A DNA stretch of 64,000 nucleotides from Metallyticus violacea (GCA_030762175.1 CM060835.1:80863001-80927000); one strand, 5' to 3'. Shown: positions 22,334 to 33,820, counted from the first letter of the stretch. Numbers and translations are program-made. The notes: a model not told the origin generated them from the letters alone.

Positions 22334-22506
22334 GTATCTTTATATCTGTATACAGATGGATCTCTTAAAAATGGAGAAGCAGGCTTTGTAATATACTGTG
22401 AAGAATTCTCTCAATATACACCTTTGGGACAGTATGTTAACAGTTTTGATGACAAAATAATGGCATTAGAGCAACTTTACAAAATCTACTGTATAGAGCT
22501 AATATA
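22331..22506 (+). mobile_element. RNase H domain fragment from a retrotransposon
   Basis: The plus frame reads LYLYTDGSLKNGEAGFVIYC, then PLGQYVNSF and a KIMALE segment. TDGS with the following acidic MALE motif is the pattern of the RNase H domains of non-LTR retrotransposons. Only about 55 codons remain, squeezed between two PLE copies. Confidence 0.65.
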
Positions 22507-23346
22507 AATAAAAGAACTGTTTAAATGTAAATTGGAACTTGCACAGTGAAACCAATCATATTAATGGATATCATTGTATGATTCAGTTGAACTACACACT
22601 CTTAAAGCTTCACTTACTTTTCATAAATGTATGGAACCGGTTTCGAGAACATTTTGTTCCCATCTTCAGCCATGCTAAAGTTCAACTGTCGGATCATTCG
22701 TTGAGCTGTGGGAATGTATATTCTGCTCTGGTGGCGGTGTGATAAACTTGTAGTTTATGTTTTCATCCCCGACAATGTCGAAGTTCATTATGCTGTCTTT
22801 GTATTTGTAGATGTAGATTTTCTCCCAGGTTGCTAATTCCGTAGGTCCTTGTACTGATTTTAATAATTTTGTTTTATTTATTATGTCGTGATTTTGTGTC
22901 CAAAAATGATATGCTACTGCTGATTTCTCTATTTGCTTGTACTTTATGTTCCTGAAATGTTCCTTTAACCGTGTGCCAATGTTTCTCTTTGTTTTCCCTA
23001 TGTAGATTTTTTCACATTCTGCACAGTTTATTTTGTAAATACCTGATTTTTCTTCTTGTGGAATACTGTCATTAACATTATTTATCAGAAAATTTTGAAC
23101 ATTAAATCTATTAATCGGTGCCAACCTGATATTAAAATCTTTAAGAATATTCTGAAATTTTTTTGTGGCCCATGGATGATATGTGAATTTTTTAAAAATA
23201 AGTTTATCTTTTTTTGCTGAAAATGTTGTGGTTTCTTTGATATGTTTTTGTCTCTTGAATTTCTGCGCCTTTTTATGTACTAGTTCTTTTTTAAAACCAT
23301 TTTTAACTGCTGTTTCTTCTATTTGTTTGTATTCTTTAAAATATTC
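22507..23346 (-). mobile_element. Penelope-like element, left arm of palindrome, with tail
   Basis: The minus strand carries the connector and GIY-YIG nuclease (frame 23124-22675: GIYKINCAECEKIYIGKTKR, AVAYHFW, LATWEKIYIYKYKD, MNFDIVG). The stop comes after PTVEL and a non-coding tail continues to about 22507. The arm 22734-23346 is an almost exact reverse complement of 23364-23975. The RT is missing: the copy begins in the connector. Confidence 0.93.
22631..22673 (-). ncRNA. Hammerhead-ribozyme-like motif in PLE tail, best copy
   Basis: On the minus strand: stem I CATGG, core CTGAAGA (22669-22663), helix II GGGAAC..GTTCTC, GAAA, then C CG G T T, where A-U and C-G pairs close stem III before a GUU site. 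It ends with CCAT, giving four stem I pairs. The core is complete. An extra T before helix II, seen in all copies here, departs from the textbook hammerhead. Hammerheads are known in Penelope-like elements. Confidence 0.6.
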
Positions 23347-23363
23347 TACAAATTAGCAAAGAA

Positions 23364-24035
23364 GAATATTTTAAAGAATACAAACAAATAGAAGAAACAG
23401 CAGTTAAAAATGGTTTTAAAAAAGAACTAGTACATAAAAAGGTGCAGAAATTCAAGAGACAAAAACATATCAAAGAAACCACAACACTTTCAGCAAAAAA
23501 AGATAAACTTATTTTTAAAAAATTCACATATCATCCATGGGCCACAAAAAATTTCAGAATATTCTTAAAGATTTTAATATCAGGTTGGCACCGATTAATA
23601 GATTTAATGTTCAAAATTTTCTGATAAATAATGTTAATGACAGTATTCCACAAGAAGAAAAATCAGGTATTTACAAAATAAACTGTGCAGAATGTGAAAA
23701 AATCTACATAGGGAAAACAAAGAGAAACATTGGCACACGGTTAAAGGAACATTTCAGGAACATAAAGTACAAGCAAATAGAGAAATCAGCAGTAGCATAT
23801 CATTTTTGGACACAAAATCACGACATAATAAATAAAACAAAATTATTAAAATCAGTACAAGGACCTACGGAATTAGCAACCTGGGAGAAAATCTACATCT
23901 ACAAATACAAAGACAGCATAATGAACTTCGACATTGTCGGGGATGAAAACATAAACTACAAGTTTATCACACCGCATAATCTACATAGGGAAAACAAAGA
24001 GAAACATTGGCACATGGTTAAAGGAACATTTCAGG
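23364..24035 (+). mobile_element. Penelope-like element, right arm of palindrome plus re-copied piece
   Basis: The plus strand repeats the connector and nuclease of the left arm (frame 23537-24046, identical over the nuclease). The arms are separated by only 17 bases. At 23975 the arm ends within CACACCGC and jumps to a second copy of about 60 bases from within the nuclease (23698-23760 repeated at 23976-24035). This suggests template switching. Confidence 0.92.
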
Positions 24036-24039
24036 AACA

Positions 24040-24270
24040 ACTGTGATCTAGTGTTAGCATTTCAATTCGGAGGTCCTGGGTTTGATTTCCAGTCAGGTCA
24101 AGCCATCTAGGCAATGGTTTTTTTTTCTTTTTTTTTTTCTTTTCCCAGAGTTTTTTCTTGCCTGAAAAGGTGAATGCCAGATACCTTTAAGGCACCAAGG
24201 ACTTCAAGCTCATTTATGGCATCATCTCATTCATCCCTACAGACTGCAAATCTACACCTGTAGTCATCTC
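24040..24270 (+). mobile_element. SINE-like element (family E)
   Basis: GATCTAGTGTTAGCA and GGTCCTGGGTTTGATTTCC resemble boxes A and B of a tRNA-derived head. A T-rich body and CTCATTTATGGCATCATCTC follow. A similar 3' part occurs near 16840-16905. Diverged, with no clear target duplication. Confidence 0.5.
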
Positions 24271-24881
24271 ATGAGAAGAAAAATTCAAAGTGACAAATAA
24301 AACAAAACAAAAAAGTATAAAAGAGCAAGTGAACTGCGCATAACCTCTCTCATTGAAGAATTAAAATGTACAAGCAATGTTGTGCCATCACATATTGTAA
24401 GTTATTGTTAATATTAATGTTTTATGCATTTAGAAATCAAGCGATGTAGGTTGCAAATCCCTAGTTAGACTCAGTAATTGCCAATGCTGCACTACAACAA
24501 AAGGAAAGTATTGGAAAAATGAGCATTTATTTGTTTATTTATGTGTAAATCAGTAGTGAACAGCTTTAAAAAATATATGTTACAAATTTATAATTTTACA
24601 CTTTTTGTTAAATTTTAGGAGTCTGCAACAGCAAGAAATCTTTAAAGAAGGTTTCAGTTCAGGGAAAGTTGGAGAACTGCTATACTAGATTAATGAGCTT
24701 GGTGGCTTTTTTTCTATGTGACAATCATGTGAGCTTCCCATAGAATGTAAAGAACCATCTAATTTTACTTAGAGCTGTCCTTTCAATCAACACAATTTTA
24801 AGATATAAAACATTTGTGAAATGGAAATGAAGATAATCCATTCTCATTAGCCAAATTGTAATATGAGCGAGAGAGAGCTGG
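24271..24881. other. Intergenic sequence, nothing recognised
   Basis: AT-rich, CpG-poor sequence without recognised frames or repeats. Confidence 0.4.

Positions 24882-24929
<48 letters not shown>
24882..24929. repeat. (CAT)n microsatellite
   Basis: About 16 CAT units. Confidence 0.97.
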
Positions 24930-26414
24930 AGTAATAATATTAATAACAACTCGTAACTTTTATAACTTATTTGGTTGATTAATGAGTAATACTAGAGATC
25001 AACTTATTTGCATATTTCCTGTGGTATCCCATGTTTTACTGCATTACTTTTGCAGAACAGTTCTTTTAATTTATTCAAACAGTTATTACCCATTCATATG
25101 ATATCTGTTTCTATGTGTATCATGCATTTGCTGATTTGCAGTAGTTGATCTGGCATAGGCATTTAGCATAGTCATGATCGGTTTGCATTCTAGGAAAGAG
25201 TAGCTCCAGTTATTCTTGACATGTTTCTAGTGATCTTTTCGTTAATATTCTTTGCCTACTATAAGTGTACTGTTTTAGAAGGCATATGGGTTGAGCCAAA
25301 GCCTTCTCAAAGTTAATCAGACCTGGATATGAAATTTGTGATTGTCATATAATAATTCATTTTAGGTGCAATGCCACCTTGTAAGCCAAATCCTTTACAA
25401 CAATTTTTGCTACTTAATAGGTATACCAATATCTGCATTTCCAACATGCAGAAGCCGGGTTTTGGGGAGAAAAACCAGCATTAGATATTGTGTTCAAATG
25501 AATAATTGTCACTGCATAACAAGTTGGTGCATGTTGATGATATTTATCTCCGAAAGCAATGCAGAGCAAAACATCAAGATGATGAATGTAATCAAGAATT
25601 GCAACTATGAAAACATTCAATTTAGCGTGACAAATATTAATGTTTTGCTTCCATTACAAGCAATCTTCCTATTATCTGCAAATAATTCAACATTCTTTCA
25701 TGATGCATCCCCAACATTTTGAAAATCCACTTAATTTGTTTCTATCAGATATAACCTATGTTAGAGCTATAATTAGTAAGGCTAGGTGTAAATTATTATG
25801 TATTAATTTTAGTTCCATTGTTTATATCCAATTTGAAATTTATTGATATGCTAAGAACAAATACAAACTACCAGGGGGCCTCCACCTATCTGGCCCAAGC
25901 CATTTTAGGGTATGCCCTCTCACAATTACAAAAAATATAAATACAATTATTCTATCACCTTTATCCGAGCTCTAACATAATTGAACAATACAATATTTCT
26001 GCAAAGATTGCTTCGGTCCCCGGTTCATCAGCAACAGCCTACTGGAATTCCAGAGGACCATGCTCTGACCAATCCAAGGTCCTAAATAAAAATGTTCCAT
26101 TACTCTACCAATAATTATTTTGTTAGCTAGCTACAGCCTCTACAAACTATTATTGACTTTATTTCTCAAATGCATACTAAATGCTACATTTCAAATTTAA
26201 TAACATTATAACCCACTCCCAACCATAATCACCTTTATCTGCATCCTAAGATGATTAAATTGTTTATATATACAACTATTTTTATGAAAGTAGGGTGGGA
26301 ATGTATTGTTGAGGTTGATAAACTAATTATGCATAAGAAATACAGTTTCAATAACATGGACACATGCTTCTCCTTAAAGGCATTAGCCTGCAATTTTATT
26401 TTATTTCCTGAAGT
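24930..26414. other. Intergenic sequence, nothing recognised with confidence
   Basis: Short plus frames at 25366-25722 and 25640-25846 are unrecognised. A stretch near 26025-26075 weakly resembles 1785-1830. Confidence 0.35.
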
Positions 26415-26600
26415 CAAAATCAGATAATCCTGATGATCCCATAGATGAGCTCAGCGACTTCCTACTTCAACCAACAGAGGCCACCACAGAAACATTCATT
26501 TGTCCAGCCATAGTTTCGAGTAATGGAGGTTCAGTGAGCAACTGAAGATGGGAGAGATTCTCCCGAAATGCGTCTTACTTTTATGTAAGTGAATGGAGTA
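26415..26600 (+). mobile_element. Penelope-like element 3' fragment
   Basis: The plus strand reads DNPDDPIDELSDFLLQPTEA, matching the end of the PLE protein (NFDFPPLDELSKFLLEP in the 5.3-kb copy). The tail with a hammerhead-like motif follows. Everything upstream is missing, as expected for strong 5' truncation. Confidence 0.75.
26542..26574 (+). ncRNA. Hammerhead-ribozyme-like motif in PLE fragment
   Basis: CTGAAGA (26542-26548), perfect six-pair helix II GGGAGA GAT TCTCCC, GAAA (26565-26568), TGCGTC with a tiny stem III and a GUC site. Stem I AGCAA pairs with TTACTT with one mismatch. The core is intact apart from the extra T before helix II. This is the strongest helix II in the window. 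Confidence 0.6.
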
Positions 26601-29135
26601 TAGTGTAAGAAATGTGAATTCATGAGTTGAGATCAGATAATCCTCCTTGACATTTTGGTAATTATTTAGCAGTATATTTTTGTTGCCATTAGCATCATAT
26701 AAAATAAAGAAACAGTAGTAACAAATAAGTATAACAATTGACACACCCTACAGAACTGCCACTAGATTCAACATTTTTCATAAGAATTGCACATATCCAC
26801 TGCTTTCATCTGTGTGCATTCTTAGAATAATTGAACATTTTTATTGCTGTCATACTTTGATGTGCAACCTGGCATGGAACTTCTTGTAGGCGTAGTAGTA
26901 CATTGTACCAGTAATTAAAATTAAGAATAGTAGCAAATTCTTTTTTATTCATTTATGTAATACATTTTTATTCAGTTTAGGCAGTTTTTGTCCTTGATTT
27001 CAATTTTGTATAAGCATATGTTTTCACATTTGTTCCCATATATGCTCAGGAGGGCAATCTCATTTGTATCACTATTTTAATTGCTTTTTTATCAGTTTTC
27101 TTACTTCAAACAAGAAGAGCACATTTTCTTCCCCATGCTTTTTGGTCTTAGAGGCAGTTCATTGGGAAGACCCAAAATGATTGATGCTTGGTTTTCGGGC
27201 CTTGGTAAATCCAGATCTGTCAGTTTACATTTTGACACCCTCTGAAAATCTCAGTGTTGAGTCTTTTCTGCACCATTCCATTGATCTAGTTTTGCCATTC
27301 ATTGAGGTTATGCAATATTCATTGAAAAGTTTTCTTCATTATTAAACATTGATGAGGATTATAGAAATGGTTGCAGTTGCAGTTTTTGATCATGCACTAT
27401 GAAGGTTACCTTTCAAGCTTTCAAGATCATGTTTGTACTCAGTGATCCACTTGAAAATAATTTATAATGGCACAGAGTTGTCTAGATAATTTATCATGTC
27501 TGTATGAATTTTTATTGCTGTCATACCTCATACTATTTGATATTTTCCATTTTCTCACATTTGTATTGCAACAAAGCACAATAATGGTCCTTAACCAAAT
27601 GCTGCATTATTGCACAGCTGTTTCTGTGTAAGATAGCAGAATTTGTATAGTAATTGATCTGGAACTACCTGCTGCAGTCTGTGGGTTATTCCTTGAACTT
27701 TTTAAATTATCATTATAAAGAACACAAAGAATGAATATCTGTATGCTGACTGTGTTACTGATGAGCTAATTTGTGAAAGGAATTTGGGAAAGATGAAAAG
27801 CGTTTTACACTACCTCTGAAAAGCGGTTGGGTTATTACTAAAAATAAGAGTAATAATAGCAGTAATGCAGGCATAGTAATAGTGGCAGATTGTACTAATA
27901 CTGAAACTACGTTGAACATTATTATTGCAGCTTTTAACTATGAGTTTACAACGGTACATAATTCACTCATGTCAAAATGGGAATAAGAAGAATAATAACT
28001 GTGAACTGGATGGCATTTGTTAATGAAACAATAATTGCCAACTTCATGTCGAGCTGATAAAGGACACCATATAGTGATGGCTAATTAAGTGTAATAGTAC
28101 TTGGCACTTTTTAATGGACTATATTTTGCAAACTCTTAGCAGTGTATCTCTGTTTCTGTTTCTACTTCTTTTTATTCTATTGATTCTATAGATTTTATTT
28201 TGCAAGATAAATCAAGATTATTACATAAGTATTGTGTATTAAACAATATACTATAGCGAATTAATTCATTCATATTTACAAGTTGGCCCTCTGAGTTGTT
28301 TGATGCTCTCTAATATTTTTAAGTGAACTACATTAATTGATTGGGGTAAATATTTTTCACAATGTGTTATTACAGACATGTTTTATTGAAAGTTATGGCA
28401 TCTTATTGCATTTACCTCAATTTAGAGTGTGTGTGTGCATGGGTGCCCTTTTTTTTCCCCCTCCCTCTCTTTCTCTTTCTTATATTGTGGCTTCCACTTT
28501 GAAGATAAGCCATGTATAGATAAATGTGCCTAACTGAAAGCAAAATTTAAAAACTTAACCCTAAAATTAAGAAATTAAAGGTTGGATTAAAGATCTTTAA
28601 GAATTGCTTAGTTCCACATGTGCTCTTGTCTTCTATATCAAAAAGACTCTCATTCTAATATCTGACAGCACACTAATAGCTCAGTATCACTTAATGCTGA
28701 ACGAACACAGTTCAACATTTTTTTTTAAATTGCCCAGCTAGCATTGTAAAATTGTTATAAAATATGGAAAGGAAAGAAATTAATTTGCAAATTATAATAA
28801 AATACTCACTTTTGTACAAAGTGTATATTCTTATATGCAGAATTGGCAGTTCCTTCATAATATGCAATGGAAAGATCAACATTTTAGATGTGTTGTTTTG
28901 CCTGGATGTTGACATTAAAGTCTGTGAACAAGATAAATGCCTTGTGAGTGCATAATTTGACATGTAGAAGGTAAACAATATTTATATTTTAATAGTGTAA
29001 CAAATTTGTGTTATTTGTGTTATACATTCCTCTAATGAAACAATCATTGTGCATGTATTTGCCCAATCTTTTGAATATCTTCTATTCACTGATATTAATG
29101 AAAAATAGCAAGATGTATCAATGTATTTATGCATG
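26601..29135. other. CpG-poor intergenic sequence with possible old repeat
   Basis: No protein-like frame was recognised. A segment at about 27700-28110 shows patchy similarity to 32040-32780 (for example ATGAGCTA and ATTGCCAACT blocks in the same order). A pyrimidine-rich run lies at 28448-28482. Confidence 0.35.
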
Positions 29136-29398
29136 CAACACCTTGAGCTACAAGACAAGTGAAAAGCTGTTCATTAGCAATTTCTACCTGTACACTCTAA
29201 AGTTCTCTAAAGCTACCTTAGTAACTGCGAGAAAAAAAACACTCAGTTCAGACTGGCTAAATTTCCCAACACCTTGAGCTACAAGACAAGTGAAAAGCTG
29301 TTCATTAGCAATTTCTACCTGTACACTCTAAAGTTCTCTAAAGCTACCTTAGTAACTGCGAGAAAAAAAAACACTCAGTTCAGACTGGCTAAATTTCC
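29136..29398 (+). repeat. Tandem duplication of a 131-base unit
   Basis: Units 29136-29266 and 29267-29398 both run from CAACACCTTGAGCTACAAGA to GGCTAAATTTCC and differ only by one A in an A-run. The near identity indicates a recent duplication. Confidence 0.95.
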
Positions 29399-29404
29399 GT
29401 TGTC

Positions 29405-29405
29405 T

Positions 29406-29464
<59 letters not shown>

Positions 29465-29470
29465 CTTTCC
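29405..29470. repeat. (CT)n microsatellite
   Basis: About 30 CT units with one GT interruption, directly after the tandem duplication. Confidence 0.95.
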
Positions 29471-29919
29471 CTATCAGATATGCATACCTCTATACAAAGT
29501 TTGGGGAGCATTTCACTTTTTACAGCAAAGGATTGGCAATCACAGTCAGCTCTTGGATTTTGTACAATTATCTTTTCTTACCATTTAATGCATTTATTAT
29601 TTGAACTATAATTTAGTTTTTACCAGAGAATAAAGATCATCAATATTTCAAGTTCTGAGATTCAGTGTTACCAGAAACTTGTGACAGACAGAGTGTGTCT
29701 ACTCTTTCCCTTATCTGTCTTGTATGTGATCTCTCATGCCCTCTTGCAGATGACATATATGACATATTTAGCAACACAGCTCATTGTTTCTTTTAATTTT
29801 ATGTAATAAACTCAGAATAGTTGCCCATTTTCTATATTGTATTAACCTTTACTTTACTATTTCACAATTTTTAGCATTTTTGGATTAAATTATTTATAGG
29901 AAATAATGCCTTTCAGATG
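29471..29919. other. Intergenic sequence, nothing recognised
   Basis: AT-rich and CpG-poor, with no recognised repeat. Confidence 0.4.
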
Positions 29920-30560
29920 CTCACCTTTCCTAGCAACACATTTCACCATATGGTCTTGGAAGACACACATGACATGTGCAAGTAACCTCAAGAGTTATGT
30001 TTGCAATTTTGTTTTTTATTCTTGCATTCAGTGCAACATTTTCCACTCTGGATAAAAACATCTTTTCTGTCAAATAGTCCACAAAAAGCAGATTGGGGCA
30101 GTTAAGTCTGGTGATCTTGAAAAGCAAGAAATATTCCCAAAAGGCAAAATGATGTAGCCTGTAAAGAATTCCTGCATTATATGCTAAGGCATCATTTGTG
30201 TGCCATAGGTCCATCCTGTTGACACTGTTGGTTTTGCAGCTCAAAAATTACAAATCTCTCACCAATTATGGACTGGCATCCTTCCATTTATAGTGGAAGC
30301 ATGAGCATTTAAAAAAAAAGAACTTGCTACTCCCAAATGACTGCATTTTCAATGTACACCAGCCTTTCATATGCTTCTTGGGAATTTTTGGTATCAGTAC
30401 CCAATATTCTGTTTTCCTATACGCTGTCAAGTGAAAAGTGACCTCATCAGCAGAGAATTTTCAGAATCTCCCTCTGATTGGTTTTGTAGTGTCTGTAACT
30501 ACAGCCTTGTCAACTCAGTAATTTATTTTGAACACTTCGAGTGACATGTCATGGTTTCAC
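29920..30560 (-). mobile_element. Degraded DDE transposase remnant (mariner-like superfamily)
   Basis: The minus frames in order show FSADEVTFHLT (first-Asp region, DExTFH type), a FFF-rich middle, SRSPDLTAPICFLW (third-Asp region of the SPDLTPxDFFLWG type, last Asp altered) and a C-terminal RKGEHLKG (GAHIE-type end). Many frame breaks. It is the same superfamily as the remnants at 42.4, 49.9 and 56.3 kb. Confidence 0.65.
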
Positions 30561-30592
30561 CCATTCACAATTGTTTTCCATGTAGCAATTGG

Positions 30593-30790
30593 GACAGTAT
30601 CATGGCCAAGTGGTTAAGAGTGCTCGCCTCCTACCAAGGCAGCCCAGGTTGATCTCAGCAGCCATAATTGGGATTTGTGACAGTGGCATGTGGGCAGGTT
30701 TTCTTCTTGTACTCCCATTTTCCTTACCATTCATTCTGCTGTTGCTTCATCATTCTTTATTCCCATCACACCGTTATTCAGTGTAATAGT
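30593..30790 (+). mobile_element. SINE-like element (family D) with tRNA-like head
   Basis: ATGGCCAAGTGGTTAAGAGT is a Leu/Ser-like box A, followed by a CCCAGGTTGATCTCAGC-type box B. The body is T-rich and contains TGGCATGTGGGCAGG. No second copy was found in the window. Confidence 0.55.
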
Positions 30791-33138
30791 CCACAGATTC
30801 TTAATGTGTGCATTATAAATGCATGCTGCTACCCTCTGCACTGTGTGTGTAACTCTTAGCATTGGAGCTCTCTCATCAATGTAGAAATTCATCAGCAGTT
30901 GCGTTGGTCTCTAAACTCCATTCTGAATGTAATTTACTCCTGGGAATATACAATAAAAACATTCAACTACAACAGAAGTTGAATTTATTTACAAAAATAT
31001 GTTAGGAGAAAATTGTTTCAGTTCTCTGCTGCAATTTAAAGAAATGCATGTATCCTTAGTGATATCATGAAGATGATAGGTTAGGCTTAGATGGCTGGCA
31101 ATGAAACAGTAAATTCAAAGCCCATAAAGAAAATTAGAAGTCCTAGGGGTGCAAGCTGGGTGTATGATATGCATCTCTTGCTAAGTTTGTGATTAAGAAT
31201 AATAATTAATGACACTACTCTAATCTGTAGTGAACTTTATCCCTATTTTGTCTGTAATGAATGATTACCTTTATATTTGTGTTGCTGTGACAGATTACTA
31301 CATTATCAGCTGGCATGCAGTTGAGGTTCATAGAAAATTGGTTGTGAAGTGTCAAAGGCTGATTTTATGCAGTGCAGAATCTACAGGATGCTCAAAGACA
31401 GTGTTCATAGAAGCAAAACAAAAGAACATTTTTATAGTGATGCAAATGTGATATGCAAGTTCTACATATTTGAATTATATTTTTTATTTTATGTATTCAA
31501 TCAAGGTACAGTCAGGATGCTATGAGTTGTCACTTGTGGTTGGCTACTGTGACTATTGTCAAAAAACATTACATGATACACTTCCAACCCACTGAGAATA
31601 TTTAGTGAGTGAGAATACTGGACGGGATGCAATTATTCCCTTTAGAGACCATGCATTTTCTGTCAAATGGCTTGCCTTTCCATTTCCCCCATTAAAATGG
31701 TAAGCTCTGCAAAGCACTGGTGTTCCATTTCCAATACCCCAAGAACAATTCATTTCAAGATGGATTGTCAAAAGCATCTGTTAGAGAAGTGAGCAAGCAA
31801 ATGTAATGGTAAATAGCCCAATGGTAAATGACCCAGTCACAAAATGAAAATCACTTGCAATGGAGTGCCATTAAATAACCAGGTTATGGAAGTAGTGAGG
31901 GAAGGTTGACCATTTTTTGAAAGCGAAAGGGTTATATGTTACAAAATTTTACCATTAACCTCCATGATATTAAGAGGCTTATCCATTAAGCTGTAACAAG
32001 CATGATCATGGAGCATTTATTTTAGCAAACAAGGCACGGGAAGTAGATGACATTGTTAATATGAGAAGCTAATTATACCTCTGTTATGATTGCATTAATG
32101 ATGAGCTAGTCTACGGGAGAAATTACATGGAGATTTTGAGATGTTGCACACTATCTCTATCAGTGATAAGCACTAGAATCTCCATAAAGTGAATTGGGTT
32201 TGTATTACTAATTTATTTTACATTTGCTGATTTTGGTGGATGTTTTGCAATATCCTCTCCTATTTGTGCCTTCTCCATCACCCTGACTTGTACCATAGTG
32301 CTAGTTGTAACTATGTAACAATTCCATCAGAATGTACAAACACAGGAACAACTTTTAAAATGCTGCATTGTTAATGAACATAAAAAAAATAAAGCTATCA
32401 CCAGCTATGGCTCAAGATAGAACCTCCCTTCCTCCTCCCTTATTGTTAGCCTGACACCAATCCAGCTCTTATTGCTGAAGTTCATGTGTTGTCAGCAGCA
32501 CTCAGTTCTAATTCTTTCCTTGACTGTCAGCAAACATAAAATAAACATGTAATATATACTAAAAATGAATAGTTGTAATGTGAGAATAAGAATGAAGGCA
32601 AATAATATGAAATTAATCTGAACATTATTATAACTACTTTAAGTACATGTTATATGATGATATGTGAATACAACTTGGCAGTTTTGCTTCAAATGATAAA
32701 ACAGATTGCCAACTCTATGTGCAACTGTCAAGTGACAATTATAGTATCTGGACTATAATGTTGACTCTCTCAAGTGTTACAAAATAAATGCAAATATTGA
32801 AGCTTTTTATAAGTAAATTTCAATTTTATTTATGGCACATAATAATATGTGCTATTATGAAAGGCTTTAGTGGCATCTGGAGCAAGGATGGAGTTTTTCT
32901 TTTAAGCTGTTATGATTTGATTGAGAGGAAGAATCATGAAGTATTGCATTTATAATGTACTGAGCAATATCAAATGTCCACTTTTTTGGGAAAATAGGGG
33001 TTAATGAATACAAAAAAAAATCTGGATTTCTTAAGAAAGAGGTGTTTATGTAGTTTACAGAAATTTGGAAAATTTTAAAACATGTGTATTAAAAGATACA
33101 AAAGATAAAGTACAGCAGTACAGAAGATGCACATTCCT
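30791..33138. other. CpG-poor intergenic sequence, nothing firmly recognised
   Basis: The minus frame 31777-31559 and plus frame 31230-31451 are unrecognised. Part of 32040-32780 may be an old repeat related to 27700-28110. Confidence 0.35.
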
Positions 33139-33412
33139 TATACTGCCACAGGTGGTAGAGGTTGTTAAGGCACAGACTCGTGAGCGGGAGGTATGGGGTT
33201 CGAATCCTGCCAGGACTGTCCTCCCTGACTGAGGTTTTTTCCAGGTGTCCCTCAGTCCTCATAAATGGCAAATGCCAGGAAGGTACTCTAAACTTAGGCC
33301 TAGAACATTTCCTTTCTTAAAAAAATCCTTTCCCAATTTATCATTTCATCTCATGTATCATCAGTGTCCACCGCCTGCGGTGCTTCAGTAGTAAAAACAC
33401 GATTAAAAAAAA
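33139..33412 (+). mobile_element. SINE family B, copy with short target duplication
   Basis: The head has GTGAGCGGGAGG and box B GGGGTTCGAATCCTGCC, the body TCCTCAGTCCTCATAAATGG, and the tail ends in AAAACACGATTA(A)n. Both flanks carry acattcct (33131-33138 and 33413-33420). Confidence 0.9.
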
Positions 33413-33544
33413 ACATTCCTGGTTCAGTGCACCTTTAACATTATTTTCCTGATAGCTCTTTCAATTCAAGTAATGTATTGCTTTCATTAAAAGATTTAGT
33501 AAAAGGTATATTTAGGTAACCAAATGAGAAAATGTAATTTTATA

Positions 33545-33820
33545 AGTAAAATCATTTTATGATTTAGTCGAACTGCACACTCTTATTGGCTCTGCTGGTT
33601 TAAATGTTAGCATACATGTTTTGCTGACAGTTGTCTGTATCATCAACTAACCATCGACTTAAATGATGCAGACAATGGTCTACGAAGCATGTACTACATT
33701 TAAACAAGTAAATGGAGCCAATAAGAGTGTGTAGTTCTTCTCAATCATACAGTGATCTTAATTATGGGATTAGCTTCACTGTACAAGTTCCAATTAGCAT
33801 TTCAAGTTAAATATAATTTT
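33545..33820. repeat. Imperfect palindrome built from PLE terminal sequence
   Basis: GAACTGCACACTCTTATTGG near 33571 and its inverted match near 33745 bound two arms of about 90 bases. The outer right part matches the PLE tail at 22507-22680 (inverted). Both arms carry a degenerate hammerhead-like core, on the minus strand at 33613-33646 and the plus strand at 33658-33693. Confidence 0.7.
33613..33693. ncRNA. Pair of inverted degenerate hammerhead-like cores
   Basis: Minus: TTGATGA, CAGAC..GTCTG-like helix II, then CAAAAC. Plus: AATGATG, CAGAC..GGTCTA, then CGAAGCATGTAC. Taken together, the two arms point to an ancestor with CTGATGA and GAAAC. Neither arm is intact. Confidence 0.4.

Noticed and set aside
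24882..24929. CRISPR-like or satellite array
   Set aside because: It is a simple CAT microsatellite. No array with spacers exists in the window.
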